Shown in pieces: positions 21,540 through 32,648 of a stretch of 64,000 nt of DNA (its first letter is position 1; every line of letters starts with the position of its first letter). The DNA comes from Lepidodermella squamata (lineage: Eukaryota; Gastrotricha): NCBI GenBank assembly GCA_047495785.1, contig JBLDXI010000042.1:372001-436000 (forward strand), given 5' to 3'. Made by a program: the position numbers and the translations under genes. The notes below the pieces were generated by a model. That model was given only the letters and a program-made list of their open reading frames with translations, made no database searches and was not told the origin of the DNA.

Positions 21540-22215
21540 TTTTTTCCTGTTTTTCAAGAAAATCTATTGAATCTCAGATTTTTCTTTCTCATTTCTTTTC
21601 AATAAACCGATGAATAGAAAATATTATTTTCGATATGTTTTTTGCAATAAAAAGTTCTCTGAAAGACTTGAATTCAGTGATTTATTTGCCTAAACCTCAG
21701 CAATTTCCAGTATGATCCCGTTCGCTAGCAAAAATTTCGATTCAACGGCAAATACCCGCGATTAATTATATAAATTTTATATAAATTCTATACATTTTAT
21801 CACATTTTTTCAAGAAAATCTATTGAATCTAAGCGTTTTCTTAATCATTTCTTTTCAATAAACCGATGAATAGAAAATATTATTTTCGATATGTTTTTTG
21901 CAATAAAAAGTTCTCTGAAAGACTTGAATTCAGTGATTTATTTGCCTAAACCTCAGCAATTTCCAGTATGATCCCGTTCGCTAGCAAAAATTTCGATTCA
22001 ACGGCAAATACCCGCGATTAATTATATAAATTCTATATAAATTCTATACATTTTATCACATTTTTTCAAGAAAATCTATTGAATCTAAGCGTTTTCTTAA
22101 TCATTTCTTTTCAATAAACCGATGAATAGAAAATATCTATTGAGCTACTTTTTTGTATAGAAAACTCTGAAAGACATGTATTCAGTGATTTATTCGTTTA
22201 AACCTCAGCAATTTC
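21540..22215. repeat. 256-bp tandem repeat between convergent genes
   Basis: The block TTTTCAATAAACCGATGAATAG recurs with starts near 21601, 21857 and 22113, so the period is exactly 256 bp with about 2.6 copies. Each unit contains AATAAA words and the phrase CCTCAGCAATTTCC, which also forms the very 3' end of the minus-strand gene at 22205. The ends CCGCGATTAAT resemble the stop region of the oxygenase gene. Copies one and two are nearly identical, which points to a recent expansion of a shared 3' region. Confidence 0.85.
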
Positions 22216-23068
22216 CTGTATGGTCACGATCAGTCAGCCCAAAGTAGTAAAAATTGCGATCCCGATATAGGGATTCAAGCGAAGATCGGCCTATGATCGT
22301 GATAATCGTAATCGCTTCGCACATGTAGCACACAAGGCAACGCAACCAGTCCCAACTGCCGAAATCAACGTAAGACTTCACAAGCTTCAGCAAAGTGAAC
22401 ACGATGAAAGTCACGCAAGGAATCGCATCTAGGACGAAAAATGTTGTCCAATACTTATCTGAGACATTCAAGCACGAAAAGGTCCAGTACAGGTTGGACA
22501 TAAGGCTCTCCATTACTACGACAACTGTTGCTGAGGTGTGAATCATCGATGAGGTTTTGCTTGACAGGACTCCGCCGTAAATCGGGTAGGAATTGGAGAA
22601 GCTTGGAATTTTCGCATTTCTAGCTTTAATTCCCTTCCAGAATTTATCCTCAGCCTGGGTAGCTGGTTTATCCCAGTTTATGAATTCGACCTGGGTCGGG
22701 AAAATTCCGATCAGGGCGAAACATAGGAAACCAGCTACGTCAAAGCCGAGACGGATTTTGTCAGACAGTGACCAGTCGTGCGAAATTTTCTCCATGAAAA
22801 GTAGGGTGAGAGATCCGGTGGTTAGAACTACGCCGTCGATGAATAGGAACCAGTACTCCATACTGCCAACACGGCCGCAGTGTTGGCTAATAGAGTCCCA
22901 TCGCCATTTTTCTGTCTTCGATCGACGCAGCTGGCGGCAGACTTTCATAAGCATGAGGACGTAGATTGTTAGCAGCCCGGCAAAGCCGAATAAGTTGACT
23001 GCAAAGGGAACGAATGGCCAGTTTGTGAGGCGACGGTCAGTGGTTTCATCATAAATATAGTAATCCAT
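22205..23068 (-). CDS. orphan multi-pass membrane protein, 287 aa
   Basis: A single uninterrupted frame starting at the ATG complementary to 23066-23068. About six hydrophobic segments are visible: residues ~18-42, 70-92, 107-130, 172-196, 206-230 and 238-262. I do not recognise the family. The short tail ends TDRDHTGNC. It converges on the oxygenase gene across the 256-bp repeat, and its stop codon lies inside the last repeat-like unit. The membrane layout might suggest a divergent chemoreceptor, but no diagnostic motif supports that. Confidence 0.6.
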   Translation of the reverse strand: MDYYIYDETTDRRLTNWPFVPFAVNLFGFAGLLTIYVLMLMKVCRQLRRSKTEKWRWDSISQHCGRVGSMEYWFLFIDGVVLTTGSLTLLFMEKISHDWSLSDKIRLGFDVAGFLCFALIGIFPTQVEFINWDKPATQAEDKFWKGIKARNAKIPSFSNSYPIYGGVLSSKTSSMIHTSATVVVVMESLMSNLYWTFSCLNVSDKYWTTFFVLDAIPCVTFIVFTLLKLVKSYVDFGSWDWLRCLVCYMCEAITIITIIGRSSLESLYRDRNFYYFGLTDRDHTGNC

Positions 23069-23271
23069 TCTATAAGATCAGGGTATTAGTAAATAAATGT
23101 TTCGACTTTTAAATCCTCAAATACTTTATCAAGTTGCATCCTTGATTCCAAAATGATCTCAAAAGCTATTCCTCTATATATGGTCAATTTGTAGGCTTTT
23201 TGAGAAATCAAAGGCCTAACCGTAACAGAAATCAAAGGCCTAACCGTAACAGTTTACCGTACTCTAACTCT

Positions 23272-23500
23272 AATCCATATCCTAGCCTAGCCCTAACCCT
23301 AACCCTAACCCTAATCTTTATCCTTTAACCCCAACGCGAACGCTAACCCTAATCCTAGCCCTAACACTAGTCTTAACCCTAACCTTAAACCTAATCATAA
23401 CCCTAACCCTAACCCTGACTCTAATCCTAATCTACGAACTTCAACCCTAGCCCTACTCCTAATCCTATTCTTCAATCCCTAACCCTAAACCTAGATCGCA
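23272..23500. repeat. degenerate telomere-like CCCTAA tract
   Basis: About 230 bp of CCCTAA units interleaved with CCTAAT, CCTAGC and similar variants. It lies upstream of the orphan membrane gene at 23994. It is not a terminal telomere because genes continue on both sides. Confidence 0.85.
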
Positions 23501-23993
23501 CATCCCATTCTCATCGTCTATAGTACTAGAAACTATCTATTTAGGAACTCTATACTAACTAAATGAACGCCTGGTAGAATGGATATGTTCATTATGAACA
23601 TGGAACATGGAATTTTCCTGGAGAAGACAGCACCAGGATACGGGTCTTCCTAGATACCATTCATATCCTCAGCTTTCAATACTAATGAAATGAATTAAGG
23701 TACTGTACATACTAAGGAAAATTCCGAAATTTGTAGCCGGTTTGATTTCCTAGCTGAAAACACAATATCGTCACGCGTTGTATGTGTGTAAGAGATTAGA
23801 GTCTATAAGCGTCGTTATTATCAATCTACGTTTCAGTGCAAGATAAAGCATTCAGTAATTTGCATTCCACCGGTGCTTTGCTGAAAAATGTTTACCACAC
23901 CTTTATCTGGCTAATTATACCGCCACGCTTATGAACCGAGTCTAGTGCCTATAGCAAATTAGTCTCATTTTTGCCCATTTTACACCCTAGAAA

Positions 23994-25829
23994 ATGACTT
24001 CAGAGGTGAAGCGAAAAATTTTCGCCGATCAAAAGGCGATAGTAGATTCTATGAAGAACATCGTAGCGAATGAGAGCATAAATTGGGAGGCGCTCCGAGT
24101 TGCCCGAGTATCAATGCAGTTCTTCTACCCAACTCTAACCGGCTTCCTCCTATTCGCCGGCCTCATTTGCGAGCAATTGATTTCAACCGGCAGGATAGAC
24201 CCGTTTGTTTTCCTGAAGAACGACGTAGCAGCCGCATTTCTAGTCATTGGATCCCTTTGCATCGCAGCGGCCTTTTTCGGGACTACGATTTACGAAGAGT
24301 CTAAAATCAACCGAGTCGAGGCGCTTTTCAATGAGAAATACATACCAGTCTATGTTCGCGTCAATGCTTACCTCGCCTTCAATCAACTCCCCCACCCTCC
24401 TAGGGTGTTCGAGACAGTTTTCCGCCACCAGTCTTGGACGAGTGTTGGGGTTGCTTGGACAGTCCTGATTTCATCCTCAGTCGGGACTATCGCGATTGCG
24501 GCTCATAGCAAGTGGTATCGCGAGGTTTTGGCTAGTGTGACAATAGGACTGTTGCTTCTAGCCGGGGGAGGGATTATTGCGAGGATGTGTTATGAGGTAT
24601 GGCTGGCCAGGAAGTCGAAGGTTGTCATGAATGATACGCAGTTCAGGCAATCGGCTAGACGCGATGCTTCGATTGCTGAGCACACTGTTGGATCAATAAA
24701 CCATATCTTGGGTAAGCAAGCTTTTCTTATTTTTGAAGTAAGTCCTGGGTTTAAAAAACCTTCTAACCCAGGCTTCTAAGGGCATCAGAGAAACGGGTCT
24801 CCCAGATCAGAGAACGAGCTAGGACAACCGAACTGGTTGGGATTAGGAAAATCGACATTAGGGCCCCAATTTCGTCTTCAACTGAGTTCACCTTGATTGA
24901 ACGGGTAGGGATTAGGGACGATACCAACCATCCATAATCCTTACCCTAACCCTAACCCTAACACAAAGTCTTAACCTTAACACAAACACCCGATCCTAAT
25001 CCTTAGCCCTTAGCCAAATCCTGACGCTAACAGCTTCTGAAATTCAAGCCTAAAGCAAATCCCAAAAACTCCTTTATGCCTTTATCCTAATTCCACTGGA
25101 TTTTTGTTAAAGAAAGTTACAAACTACAAAACAAATCTTTTTTTTTATTTTTACTTTGTCTATGTGAGTTTTCAATTGTTGCTCCCCTAATTTTCAGACG
25201 TCAAAAGTCGGCTGTTCGGCAAAGTTCACATCGGCTTTCTCGACGAAGGAGATTGCAAAGGCCAAAGCTTGGAATTGATCAAAATCCTTATGGAAGACGA
25301 TTCCATTGCGATTAATCCATCTTCCGACAAGCCAACCTATTACATCAACACTTCTTACGTCTACTGGCACTTCCCAGACTCGACGATCCCTACGCCAGAT
25401 TTCGACGAGAAAACAAACTTGGATCAGTTAAATTGTGGGTTGTGCCTCAACGAGATGGACTTCACTGTTATATCGTGTAACAACTCGATCTCGAAGGAAA
25501 CCAATGATTTGGCTCTGGCACTCCGGAATATCATACCAAAAGGTCGGAGTGGCGATAATTTTGTGTTTGTCACTCGATTCGAGAACGCCAAGTCAAATTT
25601 GATGGCGGAGCACTTCAAGAAATCAAGGCGTTGGAAAAGGAACCCGCCTACAATTCTGCGCGTGAATTACGACACTTTGCGGCAGCTTGATGGTAACGGT
25701 CAATGGAAGTATGAGCCGGATAATGAACGGCTAGATAGACCGCCGCTTGCAGATGAAACTGCTTTTCTCAGGCTACTCAATTCGTTGGAAAATTACGAAG
25801 AGATTGACGAAAAGCTCCGCCTAGTTTGA
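23994..25829 (+). CDS. orphan four-pass membrane protein with soluble C-terminal domain, 449 aa
   Basis: Two exons, 23994-24711 and 25198-25829, join in phase 1 to 449 aa. Four hydrophobic segments occur near residues 43-63, 79-100, 147-170 and 180-203. After them comes a hydrophilic domain of about 210 residues starting KSRLFGKVHIGFLDEGDC and ending in an acidic segment. I do not recognise the family. The large intron (24712-25197) holds a degenerate CCCTAA tract and a fragment of the dispersed element. AATAAA follows the stop at about 25840. Confidence 0.65.
24780..25035. repeat. intronic hairpin-element fragment plus CCCTAA tract
   Basis: 24780-24850 matches the part of the dispersed element with AGAACGA(A/G)(G/C)TAGGACA.CNGAACTGGTT, also seen at 53.0 kb. 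24938-25035 is a degenerate CCCTAA/CCTAAT tract. Both lie inside the intron of the orphan membrane gene. Confidence 0.6.
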
Positions 25830-26307
25830 CTTGTTTGTAAATAAATGAGCGAAGATTGCTTCGTTAGAATTACTTTCAGTTCAGCAGCCTTAAATTTTTC
25901 AGAACATTCGAATATCATTCGAACCTTCAGGGCTCGTAGCTCGTAGATTTACTAGCTCATCATTTCATCGCTTTTCATTTGAATATTCACAACGAGTTTC
26001 AAAGCTCTAATCCTGACCCTAACCCTAACCGGGCTCATTTCTACCTTTGAAATTTCCTGAACTCTGGACTCTACAACTCGAAACTCAGCTTAAAATTATG
26101 TGATTTCTGGGGCACATTTTCAACTTAACCTTATTGCCTTAAAATATATGAAGACCGTTTTACCAGGTTAGAACTATTTATTTTCAAGTTATGAGGGTAT
26201 CAGATGAATCCAGACCAAGGAAAGACGAGAAAACAAAAGAAACGCTTGAAATTAGAAATGATTATCAACGTGTGTTAACGAATTATTTAAGGATGCAGTC
26301 AGTTTTC

Positions 26308-29300
26308 TTAGTAGACCAGAATTTCAGAGAATGCTAGAGGCATGGCGCCTGATTTTTCGATGCGAACGTATCGACCCAGCAGTGGAGGCGTGCAGTACAT
26401 GCTAAGCGCTTGGCCAAGCACAAAATTCGGGAAGCGATACGCCCGATAGATGTCACAAACAGGATTAGGCGCTGCATTGGCCGATGATTCATCACCGATT
26501 CGGGAAAGGACTTCGTAACTCGTCGCATTGAATAAATCACCTGGAATATACGCAATTGTAGGAACTACTTTTGACACATAAATCGACTGGCCAATGTCGA
26601 TAAGAAACCAAAAATCAGCGGAGTGCCCAGGGCCGATCCATGATGGGAAAAATGAACCATCAGTCATGTTAGCGCTGAGTGGAGCCGTATACATCGATGT
26701 GACTTTCTTGAACAGCGCGTAATTCGTCCCAGTTTCAGTGGTAGCTTCAACTTTACAAATCAAAATAATGGCGTCGCGAGTGCTAGATATCACGCTGACA
26801 TAACGGCCCGATACGGGTGGGAAACAAGGCACGGAAAATTTAGCGTCATAAGGAACGTAAGGGTCAAAGGACGTAGTGTCGGCGGCATTGTTGCAGCTCT
26901 TCAATGCAGCATCAGCATACGAAGTCGGCACGCTGTTGGAAACGGCAACCCTCATTTCTGTTATGGCGTATTCAAGGTCGGCGTAGGGGCAGCCCTTGAA
27001 GCTAAACCGTCCTATTGGCTGCAGAGTGTAATCGTCAACGTACAATCGAACGGCGAAAGCGACTAGAGGTGGTTTAAGGTAGTTGACGTAGGGCTCAGAA
27101 TTCGGGCCACTGGAAGGTCCATCGAAAATTCGAATCCTCGACCCATTGTTGCCGGTGTAAGCTACCCATTTGCTACTACCCTTCAGCCGAAATGCCAGGT
27201 GATACTTTTCAATCCAGGCCGCCAGAGTTGCGCTAGATTGAACCACGACAATGTTGACGATTTTCAGCTCGGTGAATGTTATCTGAAAATAAGGCTGACG
27301 ATCGGTGGCCACTGGGATCCAGTCTGAGTTGCCGATGTCATTTCGGCTCAAATCACTAGGATTTTGTGCACTCGAAGCATTTACAACAGATTCGCTATCG
27401 AAAAGCTCAATGTTGCAAAATTGATCTAATGAGTTTCGAAAAGTATGGAAAATTATGAGGAATTCATTACTAAAATCTTACGCGCACAGCCTCGAACTCG
27501 CCATTTCAAACATATGTGGGTACTCCAGGATTCAGGATGGAATCTGAGATGACGGGCTATGATGTGAGGCCTCAGGAAGCTCCACTGAGTCGACGTTGAA
27601 TCGTTATTTGCAACGAAAATCTAAGGAAAATTTATTTCATTTTTGATAATATAATATGTCGAGTTACTTCTGTTGACGACAGGCCGATAGCTCGATCGTA
27701 AAATGTTTTGAAGGTAACGCCATTAGTGCTGGATGACAGTCGGTAGGTTCGGACGAAGCAGTTGTTCACTGAATCACCAGATGTCGCAATCGATGTAACA
27801 ATTTTCTGCTCGCCAAAGTCCAGAGTCAGGAATTCCGTGTTAGACAAGGTCACTGGAGTCCAACTACAAGCCATAGAGCCACGAACATCCCCCGACGCAG
27901 GGCAAACGCCGTAAGGCGGTGAAGCGGAGGAGTAGTTCGAACTGTAAGTCCAGGCCGAGGTTGAGGACAGGTCAGACTCGCAGACGTGGCCCTCCACTAA
28001 AAGTCCTCACAAGTTTAATATCCTCACAAATACCTTCATTTTTCATCGCTTACATGTATTCGGCGTAGGTATTTGATTAGCAAGCTCCATAGCTAGGAGA
28101 GAATCTACCGGACTCTGGTAGATTGCCAGCCAAGTCATCAAACCTGTGAAGTACGCACTGCTCGAGACATCCTAAACATGGCGAATTAAATTGTTTTGCA
28201 AAAATACCATTTTCAAAAATTATTAGGGACTCCAACTAGAGGAAGGCTGGAAAACCACAGGAGGGCCCTTTGGTTTCTTGGGAGTAGTGCTAGAAAGCAT
28301 CTCAGCTCCCTGATCCTACTTCGCACACTGGTCCCAAGTCCTTCGAGCATGAGAATTTACAAGTTGAGCCTACTTTTACCACTCCAGCATGGAAATTTGG
28401 AACATTTTTTGATGTTGAGAAGGCAGACCTACCCTTCCTATGAAGAGGCCATTCGTGTCACCAGGAATGCAGTCGCTGAAGCTCTGCGTTGTCCCAGCCA
28501 CGCCATCACGATAGCCAGTGATGCGATGAGCACCTGCTTTGAAATCAACGTTCAACAGCAGGTGCTGCCAGCGATTAACACCCGCGTTGCCTGTATCGCT
28601 TGCTGTCTGCACTCCACCGCAATTCACTGTGTAGGATATCGACATGTCCGCCGAGTTGTAGAGCAGCTGGAGAACGGGTGATGTACCCATGGCCAGCTGC
28701 AATATTGGCTGGCTGCCAGCAGTGAAATTTGGAAACAGCATTGCGTGGATTGCCACGGTATAGGATGGCAGAGGGGCAGAGCGATTGAAGCCGACCTTGT
28801 AACTATTGATATATGAAACAGCACTCAGTGAATTAGCGACAGCCGGCGAAAATCGAAAAACCTCCGTGTCGCCCGTCGACCAAGGGAACGCAGCGCCACG
28901 GAGGGCCGACCCAGCCGCAGTTAGCACATCAGTTGTGCCATCCACTGTAGACATGCCATTGTTGTAGTCGAAGGGTGTTGACAGAACGGCTTTCATTGAG
29001 CTCGTTAGCGGGCATCGCCTCGAGGAATAGGCGAGTCTTCGGGTGAACACTCCTACGTTATTATACAGTTGCAAACACGCATAGCTCGTCGGCTGGCTGT
29101 TTGCACCTCCGATTCTGAAATAGTTCGCATTAGCTTTCATTGCAACGCCGCCACAGCGCGTTCCCCACGAAGTAACGAATTCGCCCTCTTGAATCAGATA
29201 GGCGGTAGCCGTCCCTAATCTGAACTGAAATCCAACATAGTTCCACTGATTCAGAAACAGTTTTATCGGTGAAGTTAGCGTGAAGTTGCATGTAGCGACG

Positions 29301-32300
29301 AGTTGAAGGTAGCCGGTCGACGACGTCCTCAATCCAGTTTCAAAATCTGTTGAATTCAACGTCTCCGTCCAACCCATCAACCATCCGCCAAAACTAGCCG
29401 GTTTGAAATGAAACAGGAGCGAGAATGTCCTAGGACCGATGGCGAAGCGGGCGGTAGCAGTGTTTATCCATAGATAATCCGTTTGAGAATTAAGCTTCCA
29501 CGCGCTAAATATAAAAGCTGTGCATGGGACATGGGACAAAGTTTTTCAAACCGTCTGATTAATCATCGGGGTGCTCACCAACAATTTCAAGCCTCCTCGA
29601 TTTAACACCCTGAGAATTACAGGGAATAACCATGAATTTACGGGCTATTCGATGTTATCAACAAACCGAAAATTAGGCATGCGAAAATCGGTTAACATCG
29701 GCTTTTTGAAACGACGTCAATTCGATTTACCTGTTCACCAAGGGAGATCGACTGAATAAGGGTTTTGCAGGGGGTAAAGAAGATTCCGTGAATAAAACGA
29801 GGTGAGGGGAGAAGGAGGGTAATACTTTTTGGTGAGCACCGTGACGGACGGTCTCAGTGTGCGAGGTAGGATCCGGGAGCTGAGGTGTTTTCTACTTGTT
29901 TTTCAAGACCCAGCCGAAGAAACCAAAGAGCCCCCCTGTGGTTTTTTCAGCCTTCTTCTGGTTAGAGTCCCGGAGTTGGGGTGTCGCGACACCCCAGCAC
30001 CCTGGATGGTCTGATCAGACGGGTTGAAAAATGAGAAATCCTGCGACAGGACTAGCAGGACTCTGTAGTAAGTGAATTTTGAATTACGTGTTACTATAGC
30101 TGAGCACATTGTCGCACATCGGGTTTCCGACCGCTGTAAACGAATAGTATGTTGTGATGAGATCAGCCAGGTTGCACGCCAACGGATACAGCGCAGTAGG
30201 CATTCGGGCTACGAATTGCGACGAGATTTGAGATAAATTGGTGGAGAAGTGTTTTTGAGCTAGAACTCACGAGTCCAAGGAGCTTGAGCACTTTGATCAA
30301 TCTCAGCGTTGTCCAAAGCCCGCTTGTATATCTGGATGTGTGCTAGCCTCCCGGTCCAAGCGCCTCCCACCACGAGGTATGCATTCACCTTGACGGCAGT
30401 CGATGTGAAGCAGTTGACCGCGAAGATCCCACGCAGGATTCGATCGATGAAAGCGCGAGCAATACCCGAGCGACAGTCGAATGTCACAGCGGTGTGAACC
30501 CAGCGATTTTTGTCGATGATTGCATAACCATGTATTTTAGGGAAACTCCCAGTGTCGTTGCATGCCCGAGATTGATCCACGAGAAATGTTCCTGTATCGT
30601 TAATCCAAATTCGCATACACATACTAGGGAAAAGGAAATAATTTGTCAACAAACAAGCTTGGGATGAAGTAAATTCATTACCAAATTATTTCAATCAATT
30701 CCAAATCAGGGCCCAGCCTCTAACCCTAACCCTAACTCTAACCCTAAATTACCGAATAAAATAGTTGGGTATTGAATTAAATGAAATTTGGTAACGCATT
30801 AAGATTTCCCCCACAAGCTTTCCATCTTTTGACTTACTTTCCTTGAGTTGAGCTGACCAAATTGAGAATGCCACTCGTGTGATACACCCATGCTGAAAAT
30901 GTCCAGCCGTTATTTTTGTCAGCCGCTAAATTATCCATCGGAAGAAACATCTTGCCAGAGCCCGACCACGCAAGGGCTGACAATGATCTCCCAGTAACTC
31001 CTGTGCTGAATGTCAACGCGGTTGAGTAAACGCCGTTGTTGCCATTGCCGCTGAGATCGTCAGCTCGGCGCAGGATGTCAAGAGGCCAGTAGCCATCTGG
31101 CACGAGCGTGAAGGCCGGGTCGAGTTGCGGCGTGGTAATTTCCACAGACGTTATAGTTTTCGTTTCGCCTAAATCGATCGTAACGTAAGATCTCTGGTAA
31201 GGATCGCCACCACCTGTTCGCAGCTTCGTGCAGTTTGTGAAACTCCTCTCTCGGATTACACGGTCTGCAGTCAAAACTGAGGCATCAGGCAGCCCAAGCT
31301 GAGCATCAGTCGCTAAGGAATACGCTATGGCGACGGAAGCATTGAAAGCAATATTCGGTGAATACCTAGGGGTAGTTCTACAACCAAGCAGTTCAATTTT
31401 GTAACAAGGCCTCGCGCCAGAAAATGAAATCGGCTCAATCTTGAAGAATTGCGCAACGACGGGATTCGGGAAAACAACTGTTGCGATGTTGAACGAGTCG
31501 ACGTTACCCGCTTGGCCATTGCTGTCCCGCAGCTCAGCCCAGTTATCACCCAACCTAGCCTTGTAGCTTAAGCTAAGCACTTTGACCCAAGAATTAAGCA
31601 TGGCACAGCCCTGAATTTGAACAGCAGTGACCACGGTCTGTTTCCTCAGGTCGATTGTTAAAGGCATGCTGTTAGCATACGCGGCCAGGCCCCAATTCAG
31701 CCGTGAGTAATACGGCTTCGCTACTGCAACAGTTTCGGTCGAAAGTTGAGAATCTTCAATTTCATTAGTTTCCATGCCTAGAGGCTCAAAGCATTGTGCC
31801 GGGGAGCCCTTAACTGCCACTTTCGCTTTGCTTTGAAGCGCCGTTCTGTTCTCGAATGTGTTCGAAAATCTGACATGCTTTGTGAGGACCGGCCGGAAAG
31901 GCGTGAAAATCGAGGTATTGCCCTCGATAGCATCCCACAGCCTGTTCTGGCCGTGGCCATTATCAATCGCTTGGAAGGCCAATCCATCAAAACTCCACTC
32001 CATTTTCAGCTTAAATAAACAGTTTGCGCAGAACAGCTGGAATTCTGTCATCCAAACGAAGCGTTGGAGATCGATTTTGAACCAGGAACCAACGGGAGGG
32101 TTATTACCGAACCCGAAATAATGCGGATGGCTCTCGTAGAGATGACCAAGCGGCGGCTTCTCGTCGCTCAAAACAGAGCTCGAAGAATACCCCAAATCGG
32201 TTACGTAAGAATTATCAAAGTCAACAATTTCACCGCCTGAAGGCGCTGTCCAAGCTGATTTCAGTATTGCATCCCATGTCGCTGTTACAGCACAAGATCT

Positions 32301-32648
32301 CGTCGAACATTGACGCGATTTCTTCATCAGACCCTGCGATGACACTGAGAATGATGTTGCGTCTGCATTTGCTAGGGCTTGGGCAATCCTCGAGCCAGGC
32401 AAGTCAAAGCTCCATAGGTAGCACATTCGGATAGTCGCCGTGAACTGGCCGGATCTGCAGAGATTGTTCAAATTACACGAAGCCATACAGGTTATGGTTG
32501 ATTGGACGGAGCTTAGATTTGCAACAAGGTGCATCGAGAGGTTGTAGCCGGGTGAAACTGGGCCGAAAGCCATTCCGGGGTAGATGTGGTAGTGATAACC
32601 TCCAGCAGCAACGCTGTGGCATAGCGCTGCCGTTAGAAGCAAAATCAT
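26308..32648 (-). CDS. secreted discoidin/LamG mosaic protein, 1,699 aa
   Basis: Eight exons join in frame: 32648-30838, 30623-30271, 30208-30088, 29504-28380, 28157-28054, 27996-27668, 27620-27482, 27425-26308. The fifth exon's acceptor is the least certain. Order: signal peptide (1-15), PAN/apple-like cysteine segment (~30-105), three discoidin-like (F5/8C) domains (~120-540; the third is partial), three LamG-like domains (~540-1140), one discoidin-like domain (~1175-1327, ending WRVRGCA) and two more C-terminal discoidin/fucolectin-like units. No membrane segment is visible, so it is probably secreted and binds glycans or cell surfaces. Introns carry copies of two short repeat families. 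It lies next to the LamG-channel fusion and shares its LamG style (ALYPLACNL; AHIQIYKRALDNAEI). Confidence 0.8.
28240..28345. repeat. dispersed hairpin element (partial), intronic
   Basis: Contains CAGCTCCCTGATCCTACTTCG and GGCCCTTTGGTTTCTTGGG. Its reverse complement matches 29855-29970 closely. It lies in the intron between exons 4 and 5 of the discoidin/LamG gene. Confidence 0.65.
29855..30000. repeat. dispersed hairpin element, intronic
   Basis: Begins GTGTGCGAGGTAGGATCC and contains the perfect 20-bp palindrome TGGGGTGTCGCGACACCCCA (29977-29996) at the place where other copies have a shorter GGGGT...ACCCC hairpin. It lies in the 583-bp intron 3 of the discoidin/LamG gene. Confidence 0.7.
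30678..30794. repeat. inverted-repeat element with CCCTAA core, second copy
   Basis: The ends TTACCAAATT and AATTTGGTAA flank TAACCCTAACCCTAACTC-type sequence (30719-30756). The flanks match the 13318-13468 element in reverse complement. It lies within intron 1 of the discoidin/LamG gene, 40 bases downstream of the splice donor. Confidence 0.7.

Noticed and set aside
23272-23500. Chromosome end or CRISPR-like array
   Set aside because: The repeat is a degenerate 6-mer without spacers, and genes continue on both sides, so it is neither a terminus nor a CRISPR.
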